Position numbers and translations under genes: made by a program. A DNA stretch of 20,890 nucleotides. Source: GWB1-38-13 sp964608405 (GTDB lineage: Bacteria > Patescibacteriota > Microgenomatia > UBA8517). The DNA lies in contig CAZSNC010000012.1 of assembly GCA_964608405.1 (NCBI GenBank), positions 1 through 20,890 on the forward strand. Direction: 5' to 3'. Positions 1-8,597 of this stretch are shown in pieces (the first letter of the stretch is position 1; every line of letters starts with the position of its first letter). The notes under the pieces were generated by a model. It worked only from the letters and a program-made list of their open reading frames with translations. It made no database searches and was not told the origin of the DNA.

Positions 1-1271
1 TCCTTTATTTGTTTAATCAACTTTTCGGCAAGTTTCCCGCGTTCTTCAGCCCAATAGAACCTTTTGCCTAAAATTGCGCTCGTAGATGAAAGTGATATTA
101 AAGCAAGGATTAATGAGATTGTTAGGATTTTCTGAGATTTATGGTATCTTGCTAGTTTCAGGTAATTGTTGACGATGTAGCCCAAGACTCCCCAAAACGC
201 CGGTAAAGAAATGGTTAAGTAATGACCCGATTTGTGAGAGGGTAGGAAAATAACGGGGGCAAGACCTAGCGAATACCAGACAATTAATAGTATTAAGTTG
301 CGGTTGTTAAATGTTTTTTTCTTTTTTACAAACACGCGAGTAATCATGTATATAAGTAATCCAGAAGAGATGAAAAACGCAGGGAAGATTATTCGGTAAT
401 AGTTTCCCCAAAAACGCATAAGCCTTGGATCTACCTGAATCAGCGATGGCATAAAATCCTGAAGCATCTCAGGGAGTCCCATTGCCCAACCGGAATACCA
501 TATTAATGAATTAACTGTTCTTTTTGGGTCAAAAAGTGTCTGGTACTGCATTTCGTTTTTTGAATAACTGATAACGAAATAGTTCAGGCATAGATAGATT
601 ATTAGAATAATAAAAGTTGGCAGGACCATTTTAACGTTCTTTAACAGGTCGTTCTTTTTGTTTTTAACTAACGTAATTCCTAGCAGTAGGAACGGCAAAA
701 CATAACTTTGTTCATGAGAGGCAAGCGCAAGGATGAATGTTAAATAAGTTAGGAAAATATACCTTGGACGTTTCTGCTCAAGAAAGTTCAGATAACTTAG
801 AAGGGAAAGGAGAATAAACATTAAAGCCCCCAGAACTTGAATCCCCCCTGCTAAATAGTAAAGCGTCGCAACGTTACTTGCCCCTATTGTATAAAAGAAA
901 GCTGTAAAGTAAGCATGGAATTTGTTCTTGAATAATTTATTGATGAGTTTTGCAATCAGATATGCATTTGTTAAATGGATAACAAATGACAGCACCCTAA
1001 GGGGAAGGTGATTTAAGAAAAATAGGTTGTATGAGAAATGGTAAAGAAGATCACGGAAAAGCGGTCTGTAAAAAGCAATTTGCCTCTCGTTGAAAGGGTG
1101 GAAACCTATCAAATAGGTAAGCCCCTTAAGAGAACCATCGGTTTGTGCAATTTTAAAGTGAAAAAAATCGTCTTGTGTAAAGTAGGTGTTAAGTACTGGA
1201 TGGTAGAGGATAAGAAAATATCCGATAAGAACTATCCAGAAGAAATATCTTTTAATTAATTTAAATGCCAT
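1..1271 (-). CDS. GT-C membrane glycosyltransferase, N-terminal part (runs off left edge)
   Basis: The minus strand is open from an ATG at 1271 to the window edge, giving 423 residues without a stop; the C-terminus lies outside. The protein is strongly hydrophobic with many predicted membrane segments, the first at about residues 9-25. The first extracytoplasmic loop carries an Asp-Asp pair (TQDDFFHF, D34/D35), the position of the catalytic acid in GT-C enzymes of the PMT/ArnT type, followed by FYRPLF near residues 67-72. A DD motif followed by YRP is reminiscent of PMT- and TMTC-like O-mannosyltransferases. A SHKSGHY stretch lies near residue 347. GT-C enzymes transfer a sugar from a polyprenyl-phosphate donor on the outer membrane face; donor and acceptor here are unknown. 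It is divergent from the operon starting at 1316. The GT-C class is fairly secure; the exact family is not. Confidence 0.85.
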   Translation of the reverse strand, partial: MAFKLIKRYFFWIVLIGYFLILYHPVLNTYFTQDDFFHFKIAQTDGSLKGLTYLIGFHPFNERQIAFYRPLFRDLLYHFSYNLFFLNHLPLRVLSFVIHLTNAYLIAKLINKLFKNKFHAYFTAFFYTIGASNVATLYYLAGGIQVLGALMFILLSLLSYLNFLEQKRPRYIFLTYLTFILALASHEQSYVLPFLLLGITLVKNKKNDLLKNVKMVLPTFIILIIYLCLNYFVISYSKNEMQYQTLFDPKRTVNSLIWYSGWAMGLPEMLQDFMPSLIQVDPRLMRFWGNYYRIIFPAFFISSGLLIYMITRVFVKKKKTFNNRNLILLIVWYSLGLAPVIFLPSHKSGHYLTISLPAFWGVLGYIVNNYLKLARYHKSQKILTISLILALISLSSTSAILGKRFYWAEERGKLAEKLIKQIK

Positions 1272-1296
1272 GTCCACAATATTTCAAATAGAGTTA

Positions 1297-1302
1297 GTTA
1301 TA
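1297..1302 (-). promoter_or_regulatory. Possible -10 element for the minus-strand GT-C gene
   Basis: On the minus strand this reads TATAAC, one mismatch from TATAAT. It overlaps the plus-strand -10 box at 1301-1306 through the palindrome TTATATAA (1298-1305). It would place the transcript start roughly 18-20 bases before the ATG at 1271. No convincing -35 element or Shine-Dalgarno sequence is visible. This is a pattern match only. Confidence 0.35.
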
Positions 1303-1306
1303 TAAT
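1301..1306 (+). promoter_or_regulatory. -10 box (TATAAT) of the 1316 operon
   Basis: This is a perfect TATAAT ending nine bases before the GTG start at 1316, so transcription would begin close to the start codon and give a leaderless or nearly leaderless mRNA. No TTGACA-like -35 is seen at normal spacing. The 44-base divergent spacer (1272-1315) holds nothing else I can name. Confidence 0.5.
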
Positions 1307-1315
1307 ATCTTAACG

Positions 1316-4165
1316 GTGGAAAAATTAAAGCGATTTCAATGGTTTAGTTTAATACTTTTGCTGCTTCTTTTATTTGTTTATTGGTCCTGGTGGCTGCCTG
1401 GAGTGAGAGTTGCAAATGACTATCCGCTTGTTGCGACATCTACTTTGTTGGGCTATCTTGATCTGCCAAGACTGTGGAATGAGTTGGGTTCGGTGGGGTT
1501 GGGTGAATTCGGGTCGTTTGTTCTTTGGTCTTACCCGATGTCACTTTTTTCCGGAGTACTTGCACATTTACACATAAACTTTTCACTTCAGGAAAGAGTT
1601 GTATTTATTATTCCGATATTAATTTTCGGTATTTTGGGAATTAAGTTTTTACTTAAGAAATATGAATTATCGAAAACGGCTATATTCATATCAGCATTAT
1701 TTTATCTGACAACCACTTACTTTCTTCTCCTGGTTGACGGTGGACAGTTGTCGATTGCACTTGTATATTCACTTTTTCCCTTAGCATATTATTTAATAGA
1801 TAATTCTCTTGATGGCAACATTAAGTCCAAGTTGGTTGCGTTACTTGTGATTCTATTGATCACCGCTTTAGACGTAAGGCTTCTGTTTCTGTTAATTATT
1901 GTTTTCCTTGTAAAATATATTTTTGACTGGAAAAAAGGTTTTATTTTGACGTCCAAATCATATATTATTTCCGGAATTGTAATAGGTGTCGGATGGTTTT
2001 TGATTAATCTTTTTTGGATAGTTCCAATTTTAAAGTACCCGCTTTCAACAAGTTTATATTCTTCTTTAACGCAGGATACCGGAATTCAACCAACAACATG
2101 GAAACACGCACTGCTTCTTCTTCAGCCACAGTGGTATAAGAATGTTTTCGGTGTGGTACCCCAAATAAATTATTTGTTTGCCGGGATTCCGGTTGTTGCA
2201 TTTTTTGTTTCGGTATTGCTCATGGTAGGTAAGTTTTTAAAGATACAACCTTTATTAAAAATCCGATGGAAAAAGGAAATTGTATTTTGGACAGCCGTCG
2301 CACTAATTGGAATATTTTTGGCAAAAGGTACCAATCCGCCCTTTGGGTTTATTTATGATCTTCTCTTTAAACGTGTCCCAGGATTTTCACTTTTTAGAGA
2401 TTCGACAAAATTCTTCTTTTTAGTTGCATTATCATATTCGGTCTTAATTGCCTTCGGTATCGACTGGATATTAAAAATGCTTGATAACAAGTTCAAAAAC
2501 AAACAGATATTTAAAGTAATTCCTTGGGTGTTTGTGATTTATTGTTTGTTTTTAATCTCACCGGTTTTTACTGGTAAAATGACGGGAACCTTTTCGAAAC
2601 CGATTTACACTAAAGAATCATCTGTTGTTGCCGATATCATTAATAAAGATAACGATTATTCAAGGATTTTCTTTATTCCATCACGAGCGCCTTTGGGATA
2701 TACATCCCCCCTGCATCCATCGGTTGAAGCTTTGAGACTTCTTTCACTGCGTCCGTTTGCAATAGGAGTTGTCGGTAATTATGAGAAATTTAACTACCTA
2801 AGAGAGGCTTCCTATATGGGAGAACTTTTCTCGGTTGCTGGTATCAAATATATTTATTATCCATACCCGGACACAAGGCGCGAAACATTAAAACAGGATA
2901 ATATTGATTACTATTACGCATTTATCAGTCAGCTGACAAATCTTTCCTGGATTGAGGGAAGAATCTCGGATCCTCCTTTGGCAGTACTAAAAACCAAAAA
3001 GACAAAAGAACATATTTTTCTTTCTGGTAATTCCTTTTACGTAGTTGGATCAGACCGGATTTACTGGGATTTGATTGATATTGACGGATTTGATTTGTCT
3101 GAAAACGCACTCATTTTCGCAGAGGAGAATCCGATGGTTATTAACAATATCGATCCAAAAAGTAAGGTTTTGCTTTACGGGAAAAACGATACAGACTTAT
3201 TAATGTCTTTTGTTGACAGGAATGATTATTATTTCCCGGCAACTGATTTGGATAAAGAGCCTTCAGAAAATATTGGGAAAGAAATAGAAGGATTGGCGGG
3301 TCGTTATTCGGGTGAAGGCTGGTGGAAGAGGGGTACTTCGGATCTGGTTTGGTGGAGGGATTTTCTGCAATCAAAGTATGGGATTGATAGTTTAGATTTT
3401 GACTACGGTGGGGGATGGGCTGTTGCTGAAGGGGAGACAATTTATCAAATACCGTCAGTTGACTACCAAAAAGATGAAAATTTAATGGTACGTGCAATGA
3501 AAAGCAATCATGGTGGAAAAATTGAGTTTTGGCAGGGAAAAGAAAAGATCGGAGAAGTTGTTACCCAGTCCCGTGATCCGGAAACTGTTGAAATTAAACT
3601 GACCGGGTATGGACAAAACCCGAACCAGATTTTTAGGTATTCAAAAGCTGATTTTAATTGGTATAAAGTCGGAAAACTTGAAAGCACGGACCCGATAACC
3701 ATCAAAACTTACGGTGACATAAATGTGGTTAATGCGATTGTGCATATTACCGATGAAGAATATTCCAATATTGAGGAGAATGTGGCAAGTTTAAAAGATC
3801 AAGGAAGAGTGATTAATTGGAATGAATTAACGGATGACAAAAAGAAGCAAATGGTAAGTAGTGGACAAACCTCGGGCGAAATATCATTTAGTCAAATTGA
3901 CCCGACAAAATATGAGGTTACCATCAACAGGCTCGATAAACCGACATACTTAATTTTTTCGGAAACATTCGATGAGCTGTGGCAATTAGATGGACAGCCC
4001 TCAAAACGGGTTTACTCTCTTTTAAACGGATTTTATGTTGATAAACCGGGGGTTTACACTTTATATTTCACTCCCCAAAAATACATTCTTCCGGGACTTT
4101 TGGTTTCCGGCATTTCTTTAATATCCGTGTTGGGAATACTTTTTGCACATAGAAAAAGAAAGTAA
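1316..4165 (+). CDS. Large GT-C membrane glycosyltransferase with extracytoplasmic domain (AftD/YfhO-like)
   Basis: A 949-residue protein starting with GTG; the only in-frame codons between it and the upstream TAG (1295-1297) are not starts. Residues 1 to about 417 hold ten or more membrane segments. The first outer loop has ANDYPL with an acid at D35, a plausible catalytic position for GT-C enzymes. A conserved-looking stretch, NPPFGFIY near 340 and FRDSTKF near 358-364, recalls the proline/FR-D-K signature of AftD-like (GT53) and YfhO-like proteins. Residues of about 418-923 form a soluble domain of some 500 residues outside the membrane, followed by one last membrane helix (about 924-945) and a basic tail. 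AftD, an arabinofuranosyltransferase of mycobacterial cell walls, has this general plan, but I cannot assign the sugar. The stop TAA shares its last A with the next ATG, implying translational coupling. Confidence 0.75.
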   Translation: MEKLKRFQWFSLILLLLLLFVYWSWWLPGVRVANDYPLVATSTLLGYLDLPRLWNELGSVGLGEFGSFVLWSYPMSLFSGVLAHLHINFSLQERVVFIIPILIFGILGIKFLLKKYELSKTAIFISALFYLTTTYFLLLVDGGQLSIALVYSLFPLAYYLIDNSLDGNIKSKLVALLVILLITALDVRLLFLLIIVFLVKYIFDWKKGFILTSKSYIISGIVIGVGWFLINLFWIVPILKYPLSTSLYSSLTQDTGIQPTTWKHALLLLQPQWYKNVFGVVPQINYLFAGIPVVAFFVSVLLMVGKFLKIQPLLKIRWKKEIVFWTAVALIGIFLAKGTNPPFGFIYDLLFKRVPGFSLFRDSTKFFFLVALSYSVLIAFGIDWILKMLDNKFKNKQIFKVIPWVFVIYCLFLISPVFTGKMTGTFSKPIYTKESSVVADIINKDNDYSRIFFIPSRAPLGYTSPLHPSVEALRLLSLRPFAIGVVGNYEKFNYLREASYMGELFSVAGIKYIYYPYPDTRRETLKQDNIDYYYAFISQLTNLSWIEGRISDPPLAVLKTKKTKEHIFLSGNSFYVVGSDRIYWDLIDIDGFDLSENALIFAEENPMVINNIDPKSKVLLYGKNDTDLLMSFVDRNDYYFPATDLDKEPSENIGKEIEGLAGRYSGEGWWKRGTSDLVWWRDFLQSKYGIDSLDFDYGGGWAVAEGETIYQIPSVDYQKDENLMVRAMKSNHGGKIEFWQGKEKIGEVVTQSRDPETVEIKLTGYGQNPNQIFRYSKADFNWYKVGKLESTDPITIKTYGDINVVNAIVHITDEEYSNIEENVASLKDQGRVINWNELTDDKKKQMVSSGQTSGEISFSQIDPTKYEVTINRLDKPTYLIFSETFDELWQLDGQPSKRVYSLLNGFYVDKPGVYTLYFTPQKYILPGLLVSGISLISVLGILFAHRKRK

Positions 4166-5631
4166 TGAAAAGGAAACAGAAAAAGAATCCAAATGCCGGC
4201 AGAAAAACAATTATTGAAAGAATACGAAAATATCTTCCGTTGGCGCTTTTTGCAGCATTTCTGATTTTTACAAGATTCTACAATTTGCCGGCAACCTCAC
4301 GTTTTACCCGTGACGAATCTTCAAACCTTGTTGATATGCATAGAATCTTTGTTGACAGGGATATAACGCTTATTGGTCCTGTTGATGTTGCAAATACAAT
4401 AATTTACCCGTCGCTTACTTTTTATATGCTTTTGCCTTTTGCGGTACTTGGGAATTTCACTACATATAGCCCCGGGTATGGCACTGCTTTTTATAGCGTT
4501 TTAGCAGCAATTCTACTGTTGATTATTGCCAGGAAAGTAGAGTTTAAGGAAATGAAACTTGTAGGACTACTTTTAATTGTTTGGTATCCTCTTATGGAAT
4601 CCGGCAGGTGGGCATGGAACCCGCACCTTGTCCCTTTTGTCATGGCTCTGGCTCTGTATTTTTGGCTGGTCAATAAGAGACGCGCATTTTTAAGCGGTAT
4701 TCTTTTTGGGCTGGTATTTCATCTTCACTACTTTACGATATTCTCCTTTGCAGGTTTTTCACTCATGGTTTTAATTAGCTCGATTAAAAAGAAACAATTT
4801 AAAGAGTTGCTTTTAATGTTGGCTGGATTCGCCCTAATGATAATTCCTTTTGTGATTTTTGATCTTAGAAACCCACCGGGACTGTTTTTCGGAAAATTTC
4901 TCTCGAGCAACTTGGTTTCTCAAGGTGCAGGTGGAGAACTTATCAGTTTACCGGCAAGTTTTATCGGAAACCTTGGACAATCTCTTTTTTATCTGACACA
5001 AAACATTTTTTTGGCAGTACTTCTGGGTGTGTTGTTTTTAGCGCTTGTCTTTCTCGATGTATATAAAAAAAGAGAAAACCTGTTATTTTTAGTGCCGTTT
5101 CTTTTTCAGATATTGGCAATTTCGTTTTTACCTTATTTCCAAGGGAGGTATCTGCTTTTGGGAATTGTTTTTTTATTCTTGTGGTTGATACAAAAAAGAG
5201 ACGGGCTCTCAAGGAAATTAACCGTTTGCGCAATATCATTGATGGCTATCGGTGGAGTATTCAGTATGGGTCGGGTGATGCGCGAATCACCAACCCCTCC
5301 CGGAGCTTACATTGTTGAGAAGGCGTCAGAGATAATTTCGGATGATATCAAAGCGAACGATTTAAAAAGTGTAGATCTCGGAGGATTGGCAAGTCCGGAT
5401 CCTGATCCGCTCGGAGTTATATACCGCCACACTCTTCTTGTGAAGGGAGAGAGAATATTGGCCGAGTCACAATATGGCATTACGGACAACCTGTTTGTTG
5501 TAACAACGTCTGATGAAAATACTGTTCGGAGAGACAGTGCAAACATCATAAATAATTTTCGCGAAGGGAAATTGGTATCAAGTAAGATTATTGGAAATAC
5601 AAACTGGAAAGTATATTTGTTTAATCGCTAG
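4165..5631 (+). CDS. GT-C membrane glycosyltransferase (PMT/ArnT-like)
   Basis: A 488-residue polytopic membrane protein. A basic N-terminus (KRKQKK) precedes the first helix (about 24-40). The first outer loop has FTRDESSN, with the Asp-Glu pair D50/E51 typical of PMT_2/ArnT-type GT-C enzymes. Further helices run to about residue 370, and a soluble tail of about 115 residues follows, probably outside the cell. Expected role: transfer of a sugar from a polyprenyl-phosphate donor onto an exported glycan, lipid or protein. It overlaps the preceding gene by one base (TAATG), so the two are almost certainly co-transcribed and coupled. No Shine-Dalgarno sequence is present, only an A-rich stretch. 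The specific donor and acceptor cannot be told. Confidence 0.8.
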   Translation: MKRKQKKNPNAGRKTIIERIRKYLPLALFAAFLIFTRFYNLPATSRFTRDESSNLVDMHRIFVDRDITLIGPVDVANTIIYPSLTFYMLLPFAVLGNFTTYSPGYGTAFYSVLAAILLLIIARKVEFKEMKLVGLLLIVWYPLMESGRWAWNPHLVPFVMALALYFWLVNKRRAFLSGILFGLVFHLHYFTIFSFAGFSLMVLISSIKKKQFKELLLMLAGFALMIIPFVIFDLRNPPGLFFGKFLSSNLVSQGAGGELISLPASFIGNLGQSLFYLTQNIFLAVLLGVLFLALVFLDVYKKRENLLFLVPFLFQILAISFLPYFQGRYLLLGIVFLFLWLIQKRDGLSRKLTVCAISLMAIGGVFSMGRVMRESPTPPGAYIVEKASEIISDDIKANDLKSVDLGGLASPDPDPLGVIYRHTLLVKGERILAESQYGITDNLFVVTTSDENTVRRDSANIINNFREGKLVSSKIIGNTNWKVYLFNR

Positions 5632-5651
5632 GACTTTGTCTTAAAAGATAT

Positions 5652-5675
5652 CATCAATAAACAAATGATGTTTTT
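5652..5675 (+). terminator. Weak stem-loop with T-tract, possible terminator
   Basis: CATCA (5652-5656) and TGATG (5666-5670) can pair across a nine-base loop and are followed by five T. The stem is only five base pairs, so this is at best a weak intrinsic terminator for the 1316-5631 operon. It lies directly before the next -10 box in the 64-base spacer 5632-5695. Confidence 0.3.
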
Positions 5676-5677
5676 AG

Positions 5678-5683
5678 TATAAT
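5678..5683 (+). promoter_or_regulatory. -10 box (TATAAT) of the flippase operon
   Basis: A perfect TATAAT ending twelve bases before the ATG at 5696 would leave a 5' leader of only a few bases. No good -35 is seen, and there is no Shine-Dalgarno sequence in the leader (TGAGTTTAAGCT). Confidence 0.5.
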
Positions 5684-5695
5684 TGAGTTTAAGCT

Positions 5696-6979
5696 ATGGA
5701 TAGAATTAAGGATTATTCGCAAAGAGCAGTTTCAATCATTTCAACAAATACGTTCAAGCAATCTTCTTTAACATTTACAGCAACGGTTATAAACGGGCTT
5801 TTGGGAATGGCATTCTATGTGTTTTTAGCCCGTGTTTTAGGTCCTTCTGATTTTGGATTATTTGCACTATCGGTAACTGTTTTAGCACTGGTTGCGGATA
5901 TAGGGAACTTTGGAATTAATACAGGCATCGTAAACTTTGTTTCAAAATATCTGAAAGACGACAGATCAAAATCATTTGGCTATTTAAAGCTGGGACTGTA
6001 TTCAAAGGTTGTTATTTCACTGGTATTTTTGTTATTGGGGTATTTGTCGTCACCTTTTATTGCAATTAGTATTTTTTCAAAACCAGAACTTATTACGCCT
6101 TTGAGACTGGCATTTGTCGGTGTGGGAACGACGTGGATGTTTTCTTTTACAACGTCGTATTACCAGGCAGTACAAAAGTTTGTCAGCTGGGGTGTTGTTC
6201 AGATATTTACCAATTTCATCAGACTGGGGGGTGTAATCTCATTGTACTTTTTATCAGACTTGTCTCTGAATACTTCACTTATTTTTTACATAGCTGCTCC
6301 TTTAATCGGTTTTCTTGTTGGTTTTATTAACCTACCTTTTTCGTTTACAAAAGAAAAATTGGACAAAAGTCTGCTGACAGACTTTTTTGGCTATAACAAA
6401 TGGGTAGCCGTATCCGGAGGAATGAGCGCTTTTTCCTCTCGCGCCGACACTTTCATTTTAGGGCGACTGGTAACACCCTATTCAATAGGACTCTATTCCG
6501 CTGCAAACCAATTGGTGCAGGTTGTTCCACAGCTCATCGGTGCAATTGGTACGGTTGTTGCACCAAAATATGCGTCGTTTGACAGCGACGAGAAGATGCT
6601 TAGGTATTTTAAAAAATTACAGTATCTTGTGATTGGAATTGCCGTCGGAATATTTATCTGTACTCCTTTAGTAAGGCTTCTTATTAATGTGTTTTTTGGG
6701 CAAGAGTATAGGGAGTCGTTTGTGATTTTTATGGTCTTACTTATATCGATGCTTGTTTTTTTGATATCCGTTCCTGTTCATAATGCGATTACTTACTACT
6801 TCTCATACCCTAAACTGTTTTCCGTTTTATCGATTATCAATTTCTGTGTAGTTGCTCCTCTTGCATATTTTTTAACATTGAAATATGGAGTTTATTCAAC
6901 AGCCTATGCAGTACTTACCGGAAACATTATTAATTTTATTATTCCGACCGTTTGGTTTATAAGAAAGATTAAACATTAA
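5696..6979 (+). CDS. Wzx-type polysaccharide flippase
   Basis: A 427-residue membrane protein of the MOP (MATE-like) superfamily, polysaccharide-transport branch. The N-terminus shows the classic pattern: a short amphipathic start, a first helix, then FLARVLGPSDFGLFAL (about residues 43-58), matching the family signature of a helix followed by R-x-L-G-x-x-x-F/Y-G. About twelve hydrophobic segments follow, consistent with the family, and the length is near the usual 420-500. Its role is to move lipid-linked oligosaccharide from the cytoplasmic to the outer face of the membrane. It heads an operon with a GT2 enzyme four bases downstream and a methyltransferase, which fits export of a glycan assembled by the surrounding enzymes. 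Confidence 0.88.
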   Translation: MDRIKDYSQRAVSIISTNTFKQSSLTFTATVINGLLGMAFYVFLARVLGPSDFGLFALSVTVLALVADIGNFGINTGIVNFVSKYLKDDRSKSFGYLKLGLYSKVVISLVFLLLGYLSSPFIAISIFSKPELITPLRLAFVGVGTTWMFSFTTSYYQAVQKFVSWGVVQIFTNFIRLGGVISLYFLSDLSLNTSLIFYIAAPLIGFLVGFINLPFSFTKEKLDKSLLTDFFGYNKWVAVSGGMSAFSSRADTFILGRLVTPYSIGLYSAANQLVQVVPQLIGAIGTVVAPKYASFDSDEKMLRYFKKLQYLVIGIAVGIFICTPLVRLLINVFFGQEYRESFVIFMVLLISMLVFLISVPVHNAITYYFSYPKLFSVLSIINFCVVAPLAYFLTLKYGVYSTAYAVLTGNIINFIIPTVWFIRKIKH

Positions 6980-6983
6980 ACAT

Positions 6984-7829
6984 ATGACACTTTGGGCACA
7001 CACTCTGGTAAAAAACGAAGACAAGTACCTCTGGTATTCCGTAATGAGTGTAATAAATTACGTTGATAAAATATTACTTTGGGATACGGGTAGTACAGAT
7101 AGAACCGTAGAAATAATTAAGGAAATTGGAAGGAGATACCCAAAAAAGGTAATTTTTAAAGAATTCGGAACTGTTGATCCGGCCCTATTTACAATTGCCC
7201 GGCAAAAGATGTTAAAGGAAACAAAATCTGACTGGGTTATTATTGTCGATGGCGATGAAGTCTGGTGGGACGAAAAAATCAGAGAAGTACGCCAAGTGAT
7301 TGACAAGAATGGAAGTGTCTTGGACTCGATTGTGTCCAAGTACTGCAATGTCATCGGCGATATTTATCATTACCAGGATGAAAGTACGGGAAAGTATAAC
7401 ATTGACGGAAAGGTAGGCTATCTCACTATCCGTGCATTTAACAGAAACATAAAAGGCATTGAGTTTGCAAAACCACACGGACAACAGGGAATATACGACG
7501 GCAAAAGTGTGCTTCTGCAAAACAGAGATCCTAAAAAGAGGTATTGGCAGGATGGTTATTCATATCTTCACTTTACCAATATGCAAAGATCTACAAAAAG
7601 GTCAGAAGATTTAAAGGTTCCAAAAAGAGGTTTCAAATTAAAGTACGAAATCGGTCACGGGTTTGATCGTGATTATTATTATCCTGAAGTTTTTTTTAAC
7701 GATAGGCCAAGTGAGATAAGCAACGTCTGGTCGAAAGCAGATACGGGTTACCAGACTAGGGCTTTAATATATACCCCAATGCGGTTTATAAAAAGAAAAC
7801 TGATCCAATCCACAAAATCCGGTTATTAA
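6984..7829 (+). CDS. GT2 family glycosyltransferase
   Basis: A 281-residue cytoplasmic GT-A-fold enzyme. LLWDTGSTDRT (about 31-41) matches the D-x-G-S-x-D nucleotide-sugar site of the WaaE-like/SPT group of GT2, and IIVDGDE (86-92) holds the metal-binding D-x-D. The region after about residue 140 is rich in Tyr and Trp and does not match a specific acceptor-binding family I know. No membrane segment is evident. It follows the flippase by four bases and has no Shine-Dalgarno site (CATATG at the start). It probably adds one sugar from a nucleotide donor to the lipid-linked glycan; specificity is unknown. Confidence 0.82.
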   Translation: MTLWAHTLVKNEDKYLWYSVMSVINYVDKILLWDTGSTDRTVEIIKEIGRRYPKKVIFKEFGTVDPALFTIARQKMLKETKSDWVIIVDGDEVWWDEKIREVRQVIDKNGSVLDSIVSKYCNVIGDIYHYQDESTGKYNIDGKVGYLTIRAFNRNIKGIEFAKPHGQQGIYDGKSVLLQNRDPKKRYWQDGYSYLHFTNMQRSTKRSEDLKVPKRGFKLKYEIGHGFDRDYYYPEVFFNDRPSEISNVWSKADTGYQTRALIYTPMRFIKRKLIQSTKSGY

Positions 7830-7841
7830 AGTTATCTGATT

Positions 7842-8597
7842 ATGCAAAAAGTGTGGAATACATCCTCATATTATAAAAAAGCCAGGGAAGGCAGCATGGA
7901 CTTAAATCATCCTGGAATGAGACTTCTTCTGGAGTTGTCGAAGACGTCTAAGAACATTCTCGATCTGGGGTGTGGGGAGGGTACACGCTTAAAAGTAGTC
8001 GGAAAGGGAAGAAACAATTTTGCGGGAGTAGATGTCAGTGCCGTTGCTCTTAAAATTGCCTCAAGAAATATTCCAAAAGCGAAATTTTATAAAGCTGATC
8101 TGACAAACCTTCCGTTTAAAGATCGTGAATTCGATTTGGTTTACAGCGCATATGTTTTTGAACATTTAATAAACCCAAGCAAATCATTGAAAGAGGCCGT
8201 ACGTGTTGCCAGAAAAAATCTGGTAATAATTTGTCCCAACTATGGCGCACCGAACAGAAGTTCGCCTAATTATAGAGGTTCGCGAATTAAAAAACTGGTC
8301 AGCGGAGTGTTCTCGGATTTTTTTGGAAAGACAGTCAAGTCTTGGAAAAAAGTCGAGCCGGCTGGTAGCAGCGATTATCAGATGGATAATGACACAACTT
8401 TAGAGCCTTACATACTGTCACTTATCAATTCTCTTAAACAAATGGGGATGTCAATTAAATATTGGAATACCTGTTGGATCTATGAATTACCAAATGCCAA
8501 AATACACCAGAGGATATTCAGGATACTGGCAAATTTAAAAATCTTTCCTTTTAAATACTGGGGACCGCATGTGGTTGTCCATGCAATAAGGTCTTAA
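7842..8597 (+). CDS. Class I SAM-dependent methyltransferase
   Basis: A 251-residue Rossmann-fold methyltransferase of the Methyltransf_11/25 type. Motif I is ILDLGCGEGTRL (39-50); an acidic residue at the end of the second strand (GVDVS, D64) would bind the ribose; KADLTNLPF (85-92) and the FEHL stretch (106-109) follow the usual order. The C-terminal part (about 125-250) is variable and probably binds the substrate. It is the third gene of the flippase operon, so O-methylation of a sugar or of a lipid-linked intermediate is a reasonable guess, but the substrate is not visible in the sequence. Its TAA overlaps the stop of the opposite-strand amidotransferase. Confidence 0.85.
   Translation: MQKVWNTSSYYKKAREGSMDLNHPGMRLLLELSKTSKNILDLGCGEGTRLKVVGKGRNNFAGVDVSAVALKIASRNIPKAKFYKADLTNLPFKDREFDLVYSAYVFEHLINPSKSLKEAVRVARKNLVIICPNYGAPNRSSPNYRGSRIKKLVSGVFSDFFGKTVKSWKKVEPAGSSDYQMDNDTTLEPYILSLINSLKQMGMSIKYWNTCWIYELPNAKIHQRIFRILANLKIFPFKYWGPHVVVHAIRS

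Noticed and set aside
1038..1259. Plus-strand 73-codon open frame
   Set aside because: It lies entirely inside the minus-strand GT-C frame, which is open for 423 codons with clear membrane segments and a DD motif; the plus-strand product has no recognisable features.
3141..3497. Minus-strand 118-codon frame inside the 949-residue gene
   Set aside because: The plus-strand frame is continuous and structured; the minus-strand product is low in motif content and matches a typical shadow frame.
5696..6979. O-antigen polymerase or ligase as an alternative for the flippase gene
   Set aside because: The N-terminal RVLGPSDFG signature and the even spread of about twelve helices fit the Wzx/MOP family, and no large outer loop typical of Wzy or WaaL is present.
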